Source: Candidatus Falkowbacteria bacterium CG1_02_37_21 (lineage in GTDB: Bacteria > Patescibacteriota > Patescibacteriia > Patescibacteriales > UBA12465). From it: a stretch of DNA of 52,102 nt. Both the position numbers and the translations under genes were made by a program. Positions 28,749 through 38,211 of this stretch are shown here, piece by piece (the stretch's first letter is position 1; each line of letters opens with the position of its first letter). Under the pieces are notes generated by a model. It did no database searches and was not told the DNA's origin. It worked only from the letters and a program-made list of their open reading frames with translations. Location of the stretch: positions 1 to 52,102 of the forward strand of contig MNUT01000002.1 of assembly GCA_001871165.1 (NCBI GenBank), read 5' to 3'.

Positions 28749-29543
28749 ATGTTAAAAAAAATTAAAAAAAACACTAGTCCCTTAAACGTTGAGCCAATAA
28801 TAATCAGCGAGACAGACGATTATTTGGTTATTAATAAACCAGCCGGTTTAGCCGTCCATGGCGGCGGTAATTTAAAAGAAGCGACTCTGGCCGACTGGTT
28901 AGTTTTCTCTTACCCAAAAATTAAAACTGTCGGAGACGACCAAACTCGTCCCGGTTTAGTGCATCGTTTAGATAAGGATGTCAGCGGACTAATGGTTGTC
29001 GCTAAAACGACGGCCAGCTTTGATGCTCTTAAAAGTCAATTTAAAGATCGTGAAGTTAATAAAGAATATACCGCCCTGGTACACGGTCAAATAGTTAAAG
29101 ACGAGGATATTATTGACTTTCCCATTGTCCGTTCACAAGCCGGTTATAAAATGGCGGCCGTACCGGCTGGAGCAGAAGATTTATTAACTAAATCAAAGCC
29201 ACAAGGACGTGACCAAGGGAATATATCTAGCTGGTTTAAGTCACGCACCGCTTTAACTGAGTTTGATGTCATTCAACGTTTCGTAAATTACACGCTCCTA
29301 CACATCAAAATAAAAACCGGACGAACTCATCAAATCCGTGTTCATTTTTTTGCATATGGACATCCCCTAGTCGGTGATGATTTATACCAAAATAAAAAAT
29401 CCAAAATTAAAAATAAGAAATTACAACTGGGACGAGTCTTCTTGGTAGCAGACCATTTAAATTTTCGAGATTTACAAGGAAAAATTCAAAAATTTAAAAT
29501 AGACTTGCCGGCTGAGTTACAGAGCTTCCTCCCTCGTCACTAA
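28749..29543 (+). CDS. RluA-family pseudouridine synthase
   Basis: PGLVHRLDKDVSGLMVVAKT; GRTHQIRVHFFAYGHPLVGDDLY. Confidence 0.93.
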   Translation: MLKKIKKNTSPLNVEPIIISETDDYLVINKPAGLAVHGGGNLKEATLADWLVFSYPKIKTVGDDQTRPGLVHRLDKDVSGLMVVAKTTASFDALKSQFKDREVNKEYTALVHGQIVKDEDIIDFPIVRSQAGYKMAAVPAGAEDLLTKSKPQGRDQGNISSWFKSRTALTEFDVIQRFVNYTLLHIKIKTGRTHQIRVHFFAYGHPLVGDDLYQNKKSKIKNKKLQLGRVFLVADHLNFRDLQGKIQKFKIDLPAELQSFLPRH

Positions 29544-29566
29544 AAAATGAAAAGTTGAGAAACCCC

Positions 29567-29595
29567 TTTGACACTACTTAAGATTTTTACTATAA
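29567..29595 (+). promoter_or_regulatory. promoter TTGACA-N17-TATAAT
   Basis: TTGACACTACTTAAGATTTTTACTATAAT. Confidence 0.75.
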
Positions 29596-29655
29596 TAAAG
29601 AAATATTTAATAATCATGGTGCCATAGCACCACTTAAAAAATAATTTTAAAAACT

Positions 29656-30660
29656 ATGAAAAAAATCGTACATTCCGTTTTCGGCCGCGACAATTTCGTG
29701 CGCATTACTTTGCCGATTTTATTGGTCGTCGTGTTAGCGATTATTGGCTGGTCTTCTTTTCGTCCAGCTAATACAAATTTGAGTGAAGATCAAGCTAAAA
29801 CTAAAGCCGAGACTTTCATAAACAATAATTTAATGCAAGCCGGCAGTAAAGCAACCATTAAAGATATTACAGAAGCTTACGGTTTATACAAATTGAACAT
29901 AGATATTACCACCAGCGTTGTGGAGTCTTATATGTCTAAAGACGGGAAATTATTCTTTCCTCAAGCTTTAGATATTGATCAGTTGAGCGGTGAACAAGGT
30001 AGCGCCGCTGGCAGTGCTACTGCCCCGGCCGCTACAGTTAGCACTAAGAACGACAAACCAGTCGTTGAACTTTTTGTGATGTCTTATTGCCCATATGGAA
30101 CCCAGATTGAAAAAGGTATTTTACCGGTTATTAAGGCTTTAGGCGATAAAATAGATTTTCAACTTAAATTCGTTAACTATGCTATGCATGGTGAAAAAGA
30201 ATTACAAGAAAATCTTGCCCAGTACTGTATTCAGAAAGAACAAAATTCTAAATTCCAAGATTACTTAAATTGTTTCTTGGCCTCAGAAGATTCTGCTTCT
30301 TGTCTCAGTTCTACTGGTGTTAACAAGAGTAAACTGGACTCTTGCGTTTCAATCACTGATAAACAATACAAAATCACCGAAAACTTTAAAAATAATGTAG
30401 AGTTCCAGGGTACTTACCCGAGCTTTAACGTAGAAAAAGCCGATAACGTTAAATATAGTGTAGCTGGTTCTCCCACCTTAATCATTAATGGTGAAGAAAT
30501 TTCCAGTAATCGTGATGCTGCTTCCCTATTAACAACAATCTGCAGTGGCTTTAATAATAGCCCAGCAGAATGTAGTACAACTTTATCATCCGCTTCTCCT
30601 GCCCCTGGTTTTGGGACAGGAACTACGGCTTCCGGAACTGGAACCGCTGAGTGTCAATAA
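29656..30660 (+). CDS. secreted/membrane-anchored thioredoxin-fold (DsbA/GILT-like) protein
   Basis: VVELFVMSYCPYGTQIEKGILPVIKALG; VAGSPTLIINGEEI. Confidence 0.8.
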   Translation: MKKIVHSVFGRDNFVRITLPILLVVVLAIIGWSSFRPANTNLSEDQAKTKAETFINNNLMQAGSKATIKDITEAYGLYKLNIDITTSVVESYMSKDGKLFFPQALDIDQLSGEQGSAAGSATAPAATVSTKNDKPVVELFVMSYCPYGTQIEKGILPVIKALGDKIDFQLKFVNYAMHGEKELQENLAQYCIQKEQNSKFQDYLNCFLASEDSASCLSSTGVNKSKLDSCVSITDKQYKITENFKNNVEFQGTYPSFNVEKADNVKYSVAGSPTLIINGEEISSNRDAASLLTTICSGFNNSPAECSTTLSSASPAPGFGTGTTASGTGTAECQ

Positions 30661-30676
30661 AAATAAAGTAAAGCTA

Positions 30677-30706
30677 AAAGACGGACCGATTGGTCCGTCT
30701 TTTTTT
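30677..30706 (+). terminator. intrinsic terminator
   Basis: AAAGACGGACC-gatt-GGTCCGTCTTTTTTT. Confidence 0.8.
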
Positions 30707-30739
30707 ATTCCGAGAAACTAAATTCGTATAGCAATATTT

Positions 30740-31975
30740 TTACTTAGCAGCCACTCGTCCGCGATATTTTTCCGCTTTTAAAATACGCTGAACTGCAATA
30801 CTGTAAGCGGCCTGACGTAAAGTTATAGAACCTGACCGCTCCTTATACTTATCATAGACTCGCCCCCAATTAACAATCATCTTTTTATGTAAAAGATTTT
30901 TTAGATAATCTTCAGCTAAAATTTGTCCGGTTCTATTCTGAGCCCATTCAAAATAACTAACGATAACTCCACCGGAGTTCGCCAAGATATCAGGAACGAC
31001 CACTATTTTTTTATTGAATAAAATCTTATCAGCTTCATAAACAATAGGACCATTAGCCAATTCTACAATCACTTTAGCTTTAATATTGTCAGCATTCTCA
31101 ACTGTAATCTGGTTTTCCAGGGCCGCTAAAACTAGAATATCAGTCTCTAATTCTAGTAATTCAGCGTTAGTAATGGCCCGACCGGCGGAGTATTCATTAA
31201 CAGCCTTACCACTATTTTTAAAGGTAACCAAAGCAGCCACATCCAGGCCAGCTTCATTATAAATTCCGCCACGACTATCAGAAACAGCAATAACTTTATA
31301 ACCGTCAGCGGCTAATTTTTCTGTCATAAACAAACCGGCATTCCCGAAACCTTGCACAACAATCTTAACCTCTTTTTTATCCTGCAAAATTTCTTTAATA
31401 GCTTCCTTAGTGACTAAATATCCACCAGCCGCCGTGGCATCACTGCGTAAAGCAATTCCTCCTAACTCTAAAGGCTTGCCAGTAATCATGCCGGGCTCAT
31501 GATGTCCTACCTTCTTCTCAAACTCATCCAGTATCCAAGACATAATCCGACCATTAGTATAAACGTCGGGAGCTGGTACATCTTTATCTTGACCAAGTTC
31601 TTGATAAAAAGCATCAGCATAGGCACGACTTACCGCTTCTAGTTCTTTATCATCAGCCTCTTTAGGATTAAATTTAACGCCACCCTTAGCGCCACCATAG
31701 GGAATATCAGCTAGAGAATTTTTCAACACCATCCAGAAGGCTAAAGACTGTACCTCGTCTTCACTCACATCGGGATGAAAACGAATACCACCCTTACCCG
31801 GCCCGAGGGCACGATTATATAGAATTCTCCAAGCGGGATATTTTTTATCGCCAATAGCTAATTCAGAATAATTAACTTTTACCGGCTCTCGCAGGAGAGC
31901 TATTTCCTCCTCTTTAATATTATCTAATTTAGCCACATCCTCTAAACGCTTAAGATTGTCTGCGAAGATATTCAT
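30740..31975 (-). CDS. gdhA: Glu/Leu/Phe/Val dehydrogenase (glutamate dehydrogenase)
   Basis: GPGKGGIRFHPDVS, PYGGAKGGVKFNP, VVQGFGNAG. Confidence 0.92.
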   Translation of the reverse strand: MNIFADNLKRLEDVAKLDNIKEEEIALLREPVKVNYSELAIGDKKYPAWRILYNRALGPGKGGIRFHPDVSEDEVQSLAFWMVLKNSLADIPYGGAKGGVKFNPKEADDKELEAVSRAYADAFYQELGQDKDVPAPDVYTNGRIMSWILDEFEKKVGHHEPGMITGKPLELGGIALRSDATAAGGYLVTKEAIKEILQDKKEVKIVVQGFGNAGLFMTEKLAADGYKVIAVSDSRGGIYNEAGLDVAALVTFKNSGKAVNEYSAGRAITNAELLELETDILVLAALENQITVENADNIKAKVIVELANGPIVYEADKILFNKKIVVVPDILANSGGVIVSYFEWAQNRTGQILAEDYLKNLLHKKMIVNWGRVYDKYKERSGSITLRQAAYSIAVQRILKAEKYRGRVAAK

Positions 31976-32032
31976 ATATATTAATATAATAAGCAAAAAA
32001 CTAACACCTTTAGCATTGGTTTAAATTGCTTT

Positions 32033-32368
32033 TTATTTATTGAGATAAGACATTATTTCTCTCTGTAAGGTTGCTTTATCACGTAAACCAATAAATTCTC
32101 CGATTACCTGACCATCCTTAAATAATTTCATATTTGGGATGCTCATAATCTGATACTCTACAGCTAAATCACGATTAGCTCCGTCTTCCGTATTTAATTT
32201 AGTGATTTTAACTTGACTGGCCATCTCTTCCGCCAGCTCATCAAGCACCGGAGCCATTATACGGCAAGGACCACACCAAGGAGCCCAAAAATCTACCAAC
32301 ACCGGTTCTTTGCTTTGTAAGACTTCAGCCGCGAAATTGTCTTTGTTGACATCTAAAGCTTTAGACAT
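32033..32368 (-). CDS. trxA: thioredoxin
   Basis: VLVDFWAPWCGPCRIMAPVLDELA. Confidence 0.95.
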   Translation of the reverse strand: MSKALDVNKDNFAAEVLQSKEPVLVDFWAPWCGPCRIMAPVLDELAEEMASQVKITKLNTEDGANRDLAVEYQIMSIPNMKLFKDGQVIGEFIGLRDKATLQREIMSYLNK

Positions 32369-32394
32369 AAATTTTTTATTAATTATTAAACTGC

Positions 32395-32640
32395 TTATTT
32401 AACTTTTATAATTTCTTTAAATATTTTTTCCATTTTATTCTTATCCTTCCCGTCAGTATTCATCAAACAATTATCCAGTTCCGCTCCTACCAATTTCTCC
32501 ATTAAAGAAGACAGGGCGGATCGCGCCGCTTTTAACTGGGTTAACAGGGCAAAACAGTCTCGCTGCTCACTCGTCAACATTTTTTTAGCTCCCGTTAATT
32601 GACCAATAACATTATTGATACGTTGTTCTAAAGTTTTCAT
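32395..32640 (-). CDS. CsoR/CstR-family repressor (CstR-like: two Cys, no metal-site His); start MKTLEQ
   Basis: MKTLEQRINNVIGQLTGAKKMLTSEQRDCFALLTQLKAARSALSSLMEKLVGAELDNCLM. Confidence 0.85.
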   Translation of the reverse strand: MKTLEQRINNVIGQLTGAKKMLTSEQRDCFALLTQLKAARSALSSLMEKLVGAELDNCLMNTDGKDKNKMEKIFKEIIKVK

Positions 32641-32646
32641 ATTTCT

Positions 32647-32676
32647 ATTATACAGTACACCCCTATGGGGTGTCAA
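32647..32676 (-). promoter_or_regulatory. promoter with embedded palindromic operator ACACCCC-TAT-GGGGTGT
   Basis: Minus TTGACACCCCATAGGGGTGTACTGTATAAT; start codon 6 nt after the -10. Confidence 0.8.
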
Positions 32677-32689
32677 GGGCTAACAAATT

Positions 32690-34471
32690 TTATGACAAAT
32701 ACTCTTTAACCGGAGCCTTTTTGCTAGACGCGGTTAATGACCCCTTCCCCTGTAAGCAGCTATCACATTTACCACAAGGAGCGGCTGAGTGATCGCCAAA
32801 ATAACGTAAAATGTATTGCTGTCGACAGCCGGTATGGTAAACGTAATTCTCCATCTCATCCAATTTTTCATAAGCGCGCGCCGCCTTATTTTTAAGTTCT
32901 TCAAAATTTAAATTTAGATCCTCTGCTTTAACCTGTTTCAAAATTTTAATTTCCGTACCGCGGAAAGGCGGATGATAATCTACTAAATCTTGTTCTGCTA
33001 ATTTTTTTACGGCCCGCAGCAAGGCCTCTTTTTTAAAATGTAATACTACTGCCACTTCTTCCGGACTAAAATCCCAACCGGCAATTAATTCTGAAGCATA
33101 TTTTATGCCCAAAGCTGTCGCGATTTCCCGCTGACTTTTAGCGCGAGGACTAATAGCTGCCAAAACTTCAGTCCAAGGCTTTTTAGCTTTTAAATAAGAG
33201 TTAGAAGTTTTTTCATTAGGCCGTGAAATATAACCCTCTCTTTCTAAAATTTTTAAAGCCGTTCCAATCGCCATTTCCGGGACAGAGTCCGATAAACTTT
33301 GTCCAATCTCAGCATAAGTTATAATAACAGAGGCCTTAGGGTCTACTTCCGCTTCTACCCGATTCTGTAAAAAATCATAAATTTCAATAATTATTTTGGG
33401 ATCAGGATTATCTCCTTTAATAAAAAATTCTCGTAAATAACGATCCTGTTGATGATAAAATAATAAACAAAAACTATCCTGTCCGTCACGGCCAGCTCGT
33501 CCCGCTTCCTGATAGTAAGCTTCTATTGTGCCCGGTAAATCATGATGAATAACAAAACGAATATCCCTTTTATTAATTCCCAGGCCAAAAGCATTAGTCG
33601 CCACTACTACTTGAGCGGCGCCACTCATGAATTGTCCCTGAACCCAGTCACGGCTGGAAGCATCTAGGCCGGCGTGGTAAGCTACCGCCTTCACTCCGTT
33701 GTCCATCAAAGCTTCTAGAATTTCATCAGCTTTAGACCTAGTTCCTACATAAATAATACCATTTCCCAAATCCTTATTCTCAGTCAATAAATTCACAATC
33801 GTCGAAACCTTCTGACCATTACCGGTTGGGGTCACTGCAAAATGTAAATTAGGACGAGAAAAACCAGTTATCACTAATTCCGAATCTTGCAAACCTAATT
33901 GTTTTACAATATCATCACGCACTTCCGGTGTCGCCGTGGCCGTCAAAGCCACGACCGTAGGCGAACCGCTAAACTTTATAGCACTTTTTAAGCGAACATA
34001 GCTAGGGCGAAAATCATGTCCCCACTGACTGATACAATGCGCTTCATCAATCGCGAATAAAGAAACTTTAATTTTTTTTAACTCAGTCAAAAAAATGTGA
34101 TTATAAAAACGTTCCGGAGCGATATAAACTATTTTATAAGCGCCGTTTCGTAGAGCCTCTAAACGCCGATCAGTCTCCTGTAAAGAAATAGAAGAATTAA
34201 TAAAAGTTGCCGGAATACCAACCCTCTCTAAAGAATCAACTTGATCTTTCATTAAAGCAATTAAAGGAGAAATAACAATAGTAATGCCCTCTAAAATTAA
34301 GGCTGGCAACTGAAAAATTAAAGACTTACCACCTCCGGTCGGTAAGACTACCACCGTGTCACGACCGCTCAAAATACTATCAATAGCCGCCTCTTGTCCG
34401 GGCAAAAAAGATTCATAAGCAAAATGAATCTTTAGCAGTTCTTTTAATTGTTGTTTTTGTTTGGCTATCAT
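32690..34471 (-). CDS. recQ: ATP-dependent DNA helicase RecQ
   Basis: [29 protein letters not shown]. Confidence 0.95.
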   Translation of the reverse strand: MIAKQKQQLKELLKIHFAYESFLPGQEAAIDSILSGRDTVVVLPTGGGKSLIFQLPALILEGITIVISPLIALMKDQVDSLERVGIPATFINSSISLQETDRRLEALRNGAYKIVYIAPERFYNHIFLTELKKIKVSLFAIDEAHCISQWGHDFRPSYVRLKSAIKFSGSPTVVALTATATPEVRDDIVKQLGLQDSELVITGFSRPNLHFAVTPTGNGQKVSTIVNLLTENKDLGNGIIYVGTRSKADEILEALMDNGVKAVAYHAGLDASSRDWVQGQFMSGAAQVVVATNAFGLGINKRDIRFVIHHDLPGTIEAYYQEAGRAGRDGQDSFCLLFYHQQDRYLREFFIKGDNPDPKIIIEIYDFLQNRVEAEVDPKASVIITYAEIGQSLSDSVPEMAIGTALKILEREGYISRPNEKTSNSYLKAKKPWTEVLAAISPRAKSQREIATALGIKYASELIAGWDFSPEEVAVVLHFKKEALLRAVKKLAEQDLVDYHPPFRGTEIKILKQVKAEDLNLNFEELKNKAARAYEKLDEMENYVYHTGCRQQYILRYFGDHSAAPCGKCDSCLQGKGSLTASSKKAPVKEYLS

Positions 34472-34516
34472 GGAGTCGTAAAGTCTACGATAATTTATTA
34501 AAACTATTAATTACAC

Positions 34517-35308
34517 TTACTGACGTCGTTTAAAAATTTCCCAAGTGTTCTGGAATAAAAAGGCGATAGTCATTGGGCCAATACCACCCGGCACCGGCGT
34601 GAGAAAAGAGGCAATATCTTTAGCTTCCTTAGTATCAACATCACCTAAAATTTTATCGCCGACTTTAGTAATACCAATATCAATAATTACCACATCCTTT
34701 TTTAACATTTCTTTTTTTATCTTACCCGGTTCGCCTAAAGCACTCACTATTAAATCTGCTTGCTCCGGATTCTTTTGCAAACTGACAATCATTTCTTCTT
34801 GTTCCAGAAATTTTTTAACACTCTGGCCAAAAACCTCGGAATTATACAGGACGCAAACACTTTTACCGGCCGGCATAAAATTAATATCATCCAAACACGC
34901 TTTAATGGCTGCCAAAACCGGTGATACAATATAATCGGGATGATGAGGATGAAAACCATCCACATCTTTATCCGGTTGAATAGCTTGAATTATTTTATCG
35001 GTATTGAATTGTTTCGGCAGAGGCAGTTGAACTAAAATGCCATCGATCAATTCATCTTTATTTAAAAAATCAATGACAGACAACAATTCTGCCTCTGGAG
35101 TGTCAGCTGCCATTTTATATAAATGAGTATCAATACCCACCTTCTTGCCTTCCTGTTCTTTTTTACTGACATAAAGCTGAGAATCCGAACGATCGCCAAC
35201 TAAAATAATAGCCAAGTTGGGTCTTGGTCCTTTTGACTTTTCAATTTCCGCCGCAATTTTTTTCTTAATTTTTTCGGCAATAGCTTGTCCGTCTATTTTT
35301 TGCATCAT
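34517..35308 (-). CDS. folD: methylenetetrahydrofolate dehydrogenase/cyclohydrolase FolD
   Basis: LVGDRSDSQLYVSKKEQEGKKVGI; DGILVQLPLP; PDKDVDGFHP; TPVPGGIGPMT. Confidence 0.95.
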   Translation of the reverse strand: MMQKIDGQAIAEKIKKKIAAEIEKSKGPRPNLAIILVGDRSDSQLYVSKKEQEGKKVGIDTHLYKMAADTPEAELLSVIDFLNKDELIDGILVQLPLPKQFNTDKIIQAIQPDKDVDGFHPHHPDYIVSPVLAAIKACLDDINFMPAGKSVCVLYNSEVFGQSVKKFLEQEEMIVSLQKNPEQADLIVSALGEPGKIKKEMLKKDVVIIDIGITKVGDKILGDVDTKEAKDIASFLTPVPGGIGPMTIAFLFQNTWEIFKRRQ

Positions 35309-35309
35309 A

Positions 35310-36551
35310 TTATTTAGTAGGTATCGGGAAACGTTCACAAAGTTCCTTAACTTTTATTTTTAATTCCAATAATTTTTCTTCATCGCCGGCATTCATTAGA
35401 GCTATGTCCATATAATCGGCGATTAATTTCATTTCCGTCTCTTTCATGCCGCGAGTAGTAACAGCCGGGGTTCCTAAACGCAAACCAGAAGGATTCATCG
35501 GCGGATTAGGGTCATTAGGAATAGTAGAGCGTGAAGTAGAAATACCAATTTTTTCTAAAATCTTTTCCGCTTCTTTACCGACTAAATTTTTAGAAGCTAA
35601 ATTTACAACCATCATATGATTATCAGTTCCCCCGGAAACAATCTGATAACCGCGTGTCATAAATTCCTGAGCTAAGGTACGAGCGTTGCTAATAATTTGT
35701 CTGGCATAATCTTTAAATTCCGGACGAAGAGCTTCGCCAAAGGCCACGGCCTTAGCGGCGGTAATATGATCATGCGGACCACCTTGCATACCGGGAAAAA
35801 CAGCGCGATCAACCTGCTTAGCAAACTTTTCCTTACACATTATTATTGCGCCACGCGGTCCCCGTAAAGTTTTATGAGTGGTGGTAGAAACTACATCAAA
35901 AATTGGTACAGGATTTTTTATTTCTCCGGCAGCAATCAAGCCAGCAATATGTGCAATGTCAGCAAAAGTATAAGCCCCTATCTCGTCAGCAATGGCTTGA
36001 AATTTTTCCCAATCAATCTCACGAGAATAGGCACTAAAGCCGGCGACGATCATTTTTGGTTTCTCGGCTAAAGCAATACGACGCACTTCTTCCATATCTA
36101 TCAAACCACTTTTTTCATTCACGCCATACTGCACAAAATTATAAAGACGACCGGAGAAATTAACGCTATGCCCGTGTGAAAGATGACCGCCATGGTCAAG
36201 TTTTAAACCCAAAACTTTATCGCCTGGTTCCAAAAAAGCCATATAAACAGCGGCGTTGGCCGGTGATCCGGATAAAGGTTGCACATTTACATGTTCCGCC
36301 TGAAATAATTGTTTAGCTCGCTCTATTGCCAAAGTTTCTATATCATCAATATTACAATTACCGCCATAATAACGCTTACCGGCGTAACCTTCGCTATATT
36401 TATTGGTTAAAACCGTGGCCATCGCCTCTAAAACAGCCGGCGAAACATAGTTCTCTGAAGCAATAAGTTCTATTTCCTCATTTTGCCGTTTTTCTTCCTT
36501 CTGAACTATTTCCCAAACAGCCGTATCATTTTGTAAATTATTATATTTCAT
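35310..36551 (-). CDS. glyA: serine hydroxymethyltransferase
   Basis: ELIASENYVSPAVLEA, NKYSEGYAGKRYYGG, TTTHKTLRGPRG. Confidence 0.97.
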   Translation of the reverse strand: MKYNNLQNDTAVWEIVQKEEKRQNEEIELIASENYVSPAVLEAMATVLTNKYSEGYAGKRYYGGNCNIDDIETLAIERAKQLFQAEHVNVQPLSGSPANAAVYMAFLEPGDKVLGLKLDHGGHLSHGHSVNFSGRLYNFVQYGVNEKSGLIDMEEVRRIALAEKPKMIVAGFSAYSREIDWEKFQAIADEIGAYTFADIAHIAGLIAAGEIKNPVPIFDVVSTTTHKTLRGPRGAIIMCKEKFAKQVDRAVFPGMQGGPHDHITAAKAVAFGEALRPEFKDYARQIISNARTLAQEFMTRGYQIVSGGTDNHMMVVNLASKNLVGKEAEKILEKIGISTSRSTIPNDPNPPMNPSGLRLGTPAVTTRGMKETEMKLIADYMDIALMNAGDEEKLLELKIKVKELCERFPIPTK

Positions 36552-36607
36552 ATCGTTAATCTTAAGTGAGTGATAATCTTTTGTCAAAAATAATTTTAAA
36601 TAAAATT

Positions 36608-37306
36608 TTATTTAAATTTTCTAAATAAAGGTCCGTACATATCATCTCTTATATCAATTCTTAACTCGTTTTTATTAACCTTATTACAATAACTAACTGG
36701 CGCGCCGCTAATAACGGCGACTGGCTGTCGTTCTGCTCCTTCACCCATTAATAATACCGCTGCTGTGGCTAAACTATCAGCCATATCCACGCTGGAAAAA
36801 TGAAAAGGTCTTCCAAAAATATCTTCTTCCTGACGATAATCTTTTAGACCATGAAAACCGGCATAACCAAGAGCCACGCCGGTAATCCCAGAGCGTAAAG
36901 GTATTACTCGACTATCAGTGATAATCACTCCTAAATTTTTAAGAGAAAATTTGCGACGAAAATGATTACGAATCTTAGCCGCCGATAAAAAGCTGTCTTT
37001 TGGCAAAAGGATTAAATCGCCATTAGCATTACTCTCATCAACCCCAGCGTTAGCCATCACTATTCCCTCTTTAATAGTTAAGTAAACATATTTTGTTTCC
37101 ATTTGAAATTCACTCTCGCTATTAATGATTTCTCTTTTCTGTTTATCACTAACATTCTTCACTACCCTGTTTTCCGCTAAAGCTACAATTTTAGAAGTCA
37201 CCACTAAAATATCACCTTCGGCCAGGCACAAAAAATATTTTTCCAAAAAAAATAATAAATTTTCTCCCGGTTTAAATATCCTGGTTTTGCTGGCTTTTAT
37301 TTTCAT
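36608..37306 (-). CDS. coenzyme F420-0:L-glutamate ligase (CofE)-like protein
   Basis: DILVVTSKIVALAENRVV; GIVMANAGVDESNANGDLILLPKD; SGITGVALGYAG. Confidence 0.8.
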   Translation of the reverse strand: MKIKASKTRIFKPGENLLFFLEKYFLCLAEGDILVVTSKIVALAENRVVKNVSDKQKREIINSESEFQMETKYVYLTIKEGIVMANAGVDESNANGDLILLPKDSFLSAAKIRNHFRRKFSLKNLGVIITDSRVIPLRSGITGVALGYAGFHGLKDYRQEEDIFGRPFHFSSVDMADSLATAAVLLMGEGAERQPVAVISGAPVSYCNKVNKNELRIDIRDDMYGPLFRKFK

Positions 37307-37940
37307 AAGATAAAAGATGAATCCCTAAATAAGATAAAGGGGTATAGACAAAGCCCATCCCCACTTTATATAACCACCAAGGCAAACCCATTAAAATTAT
37401 AGTTTTTAAGGGATACACTCCAATAAAAGCGACCAACATAAATATTCCCGTATCTAAAAATTGCGACCACAGGTTAGATAAGTTTGATTGTAGCCAAAAA
37501 GCTTTATCATTTAATTTCTTCTTAAACCAAAAGAAAGCCAATACGTCCTGATATTCACCAATAACATAAGCTAAAAGAGAGGCTAAGGACATCCGCAGAG
37601 AAACGCTAAAGATTGTATTGTATGAATCTTTAAAAGCTAAACCACCCTGAGACCAGGGGGCGCTCAAAGAAATAAGAGAATATAACATAAATACCGCGAC
37701 ACTGATAAATCCAGCCATCACAAAATTCTTAGCCATACGACGGCCATAAACTTGACCAATAACATCCGTAGTTAAGAAGACAAAAGGGAAAAAAATAATT
37801 GATACCGATAAATGTGTACCAAAAATAAAAGGCATGATTTTTAAGCCTAAGGTGTTAGCCGCAAATAAGGACGCTAAGTAGAGCGTAAGGGCGATAATAA
37901 TCCTGAAATTTATTTTTTCTGTTGATATTGAACTTGGCAT
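37272..37940 (-). CDS. queuosine precursor transporter (VUT/YhhQ family); start MPSSIST
   Basis: FLTTDVIGQVYGRRMAKNFV; QSNLSNLWSQFLDTGIFMLVAF. Confidence 0.88.
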   Translation of the reverse strand: MPSSISTEKINFRIIIALTLYLASLFAANTLGLKIMPFIFGTHLSVSIIFFPFVFLTTDVIGQVYGRRMAKNFVMAGFISVAVFMLYSLISLSAPWSQGGLAFKDSYNTIFSVSLRMSLASLLAYVIGEYQDVLAFFWFKKKLNDKAFWLQSNLSNLWSQFLDTGIFMLVAFIGVYPLKTIILMGLPWWLYKVGMGFVYTPLSYLGIHLLSYENKSQQNQDI

Positions 37941-37974
37941 TGAAATGAAAACTAAATAATTAAAATTAAACAAA

Positions 37975-38089
37975 CAAAAAACGCCCAAGAGGCGTTCCTA
38001 AACAACAAAAAATCGCCTCCAGCTTATGACATACTGTTGGTGGTCGGATTACAACCGGACCAAGTTTTAATATTTTTATTGATTAGCAT
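37975..38089 (-). promoter_or_regulatory. candidate riboswitch-like leader with terminator/antiterminator upstream of the queuosine precursor transporter
   Basis: GAGGCG...CGCCTC antiterminator overlaps terminator AACGCC-TCTT-GGGCGTT-TTTT; upstream hairpin TTGGTCCGG...CCGACCACCAA. Confidence 0.6.
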
Positions 38090-38095
38090 GGTAAT

Positions 38096-38124
38096 ATTAT
38101 ACACTAAATCCCAGCAAAATACAA
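38096..38124 (-). promoter_or_regulatory. promoter TTGTAT-N17-TATAAT
   Basis: Minus TTGTATTTTGCTGGGATTTAGTGTATAAT. Confidence 0.6.
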
Positions 38125-38211
38125 ATTTTTATTGATTGCTCCGTCAAGCAATTTAAGTTATAATCACTATATAAGTTTAATAAATAATAAATAAATTAAT
38201 TTAAAGAACAT

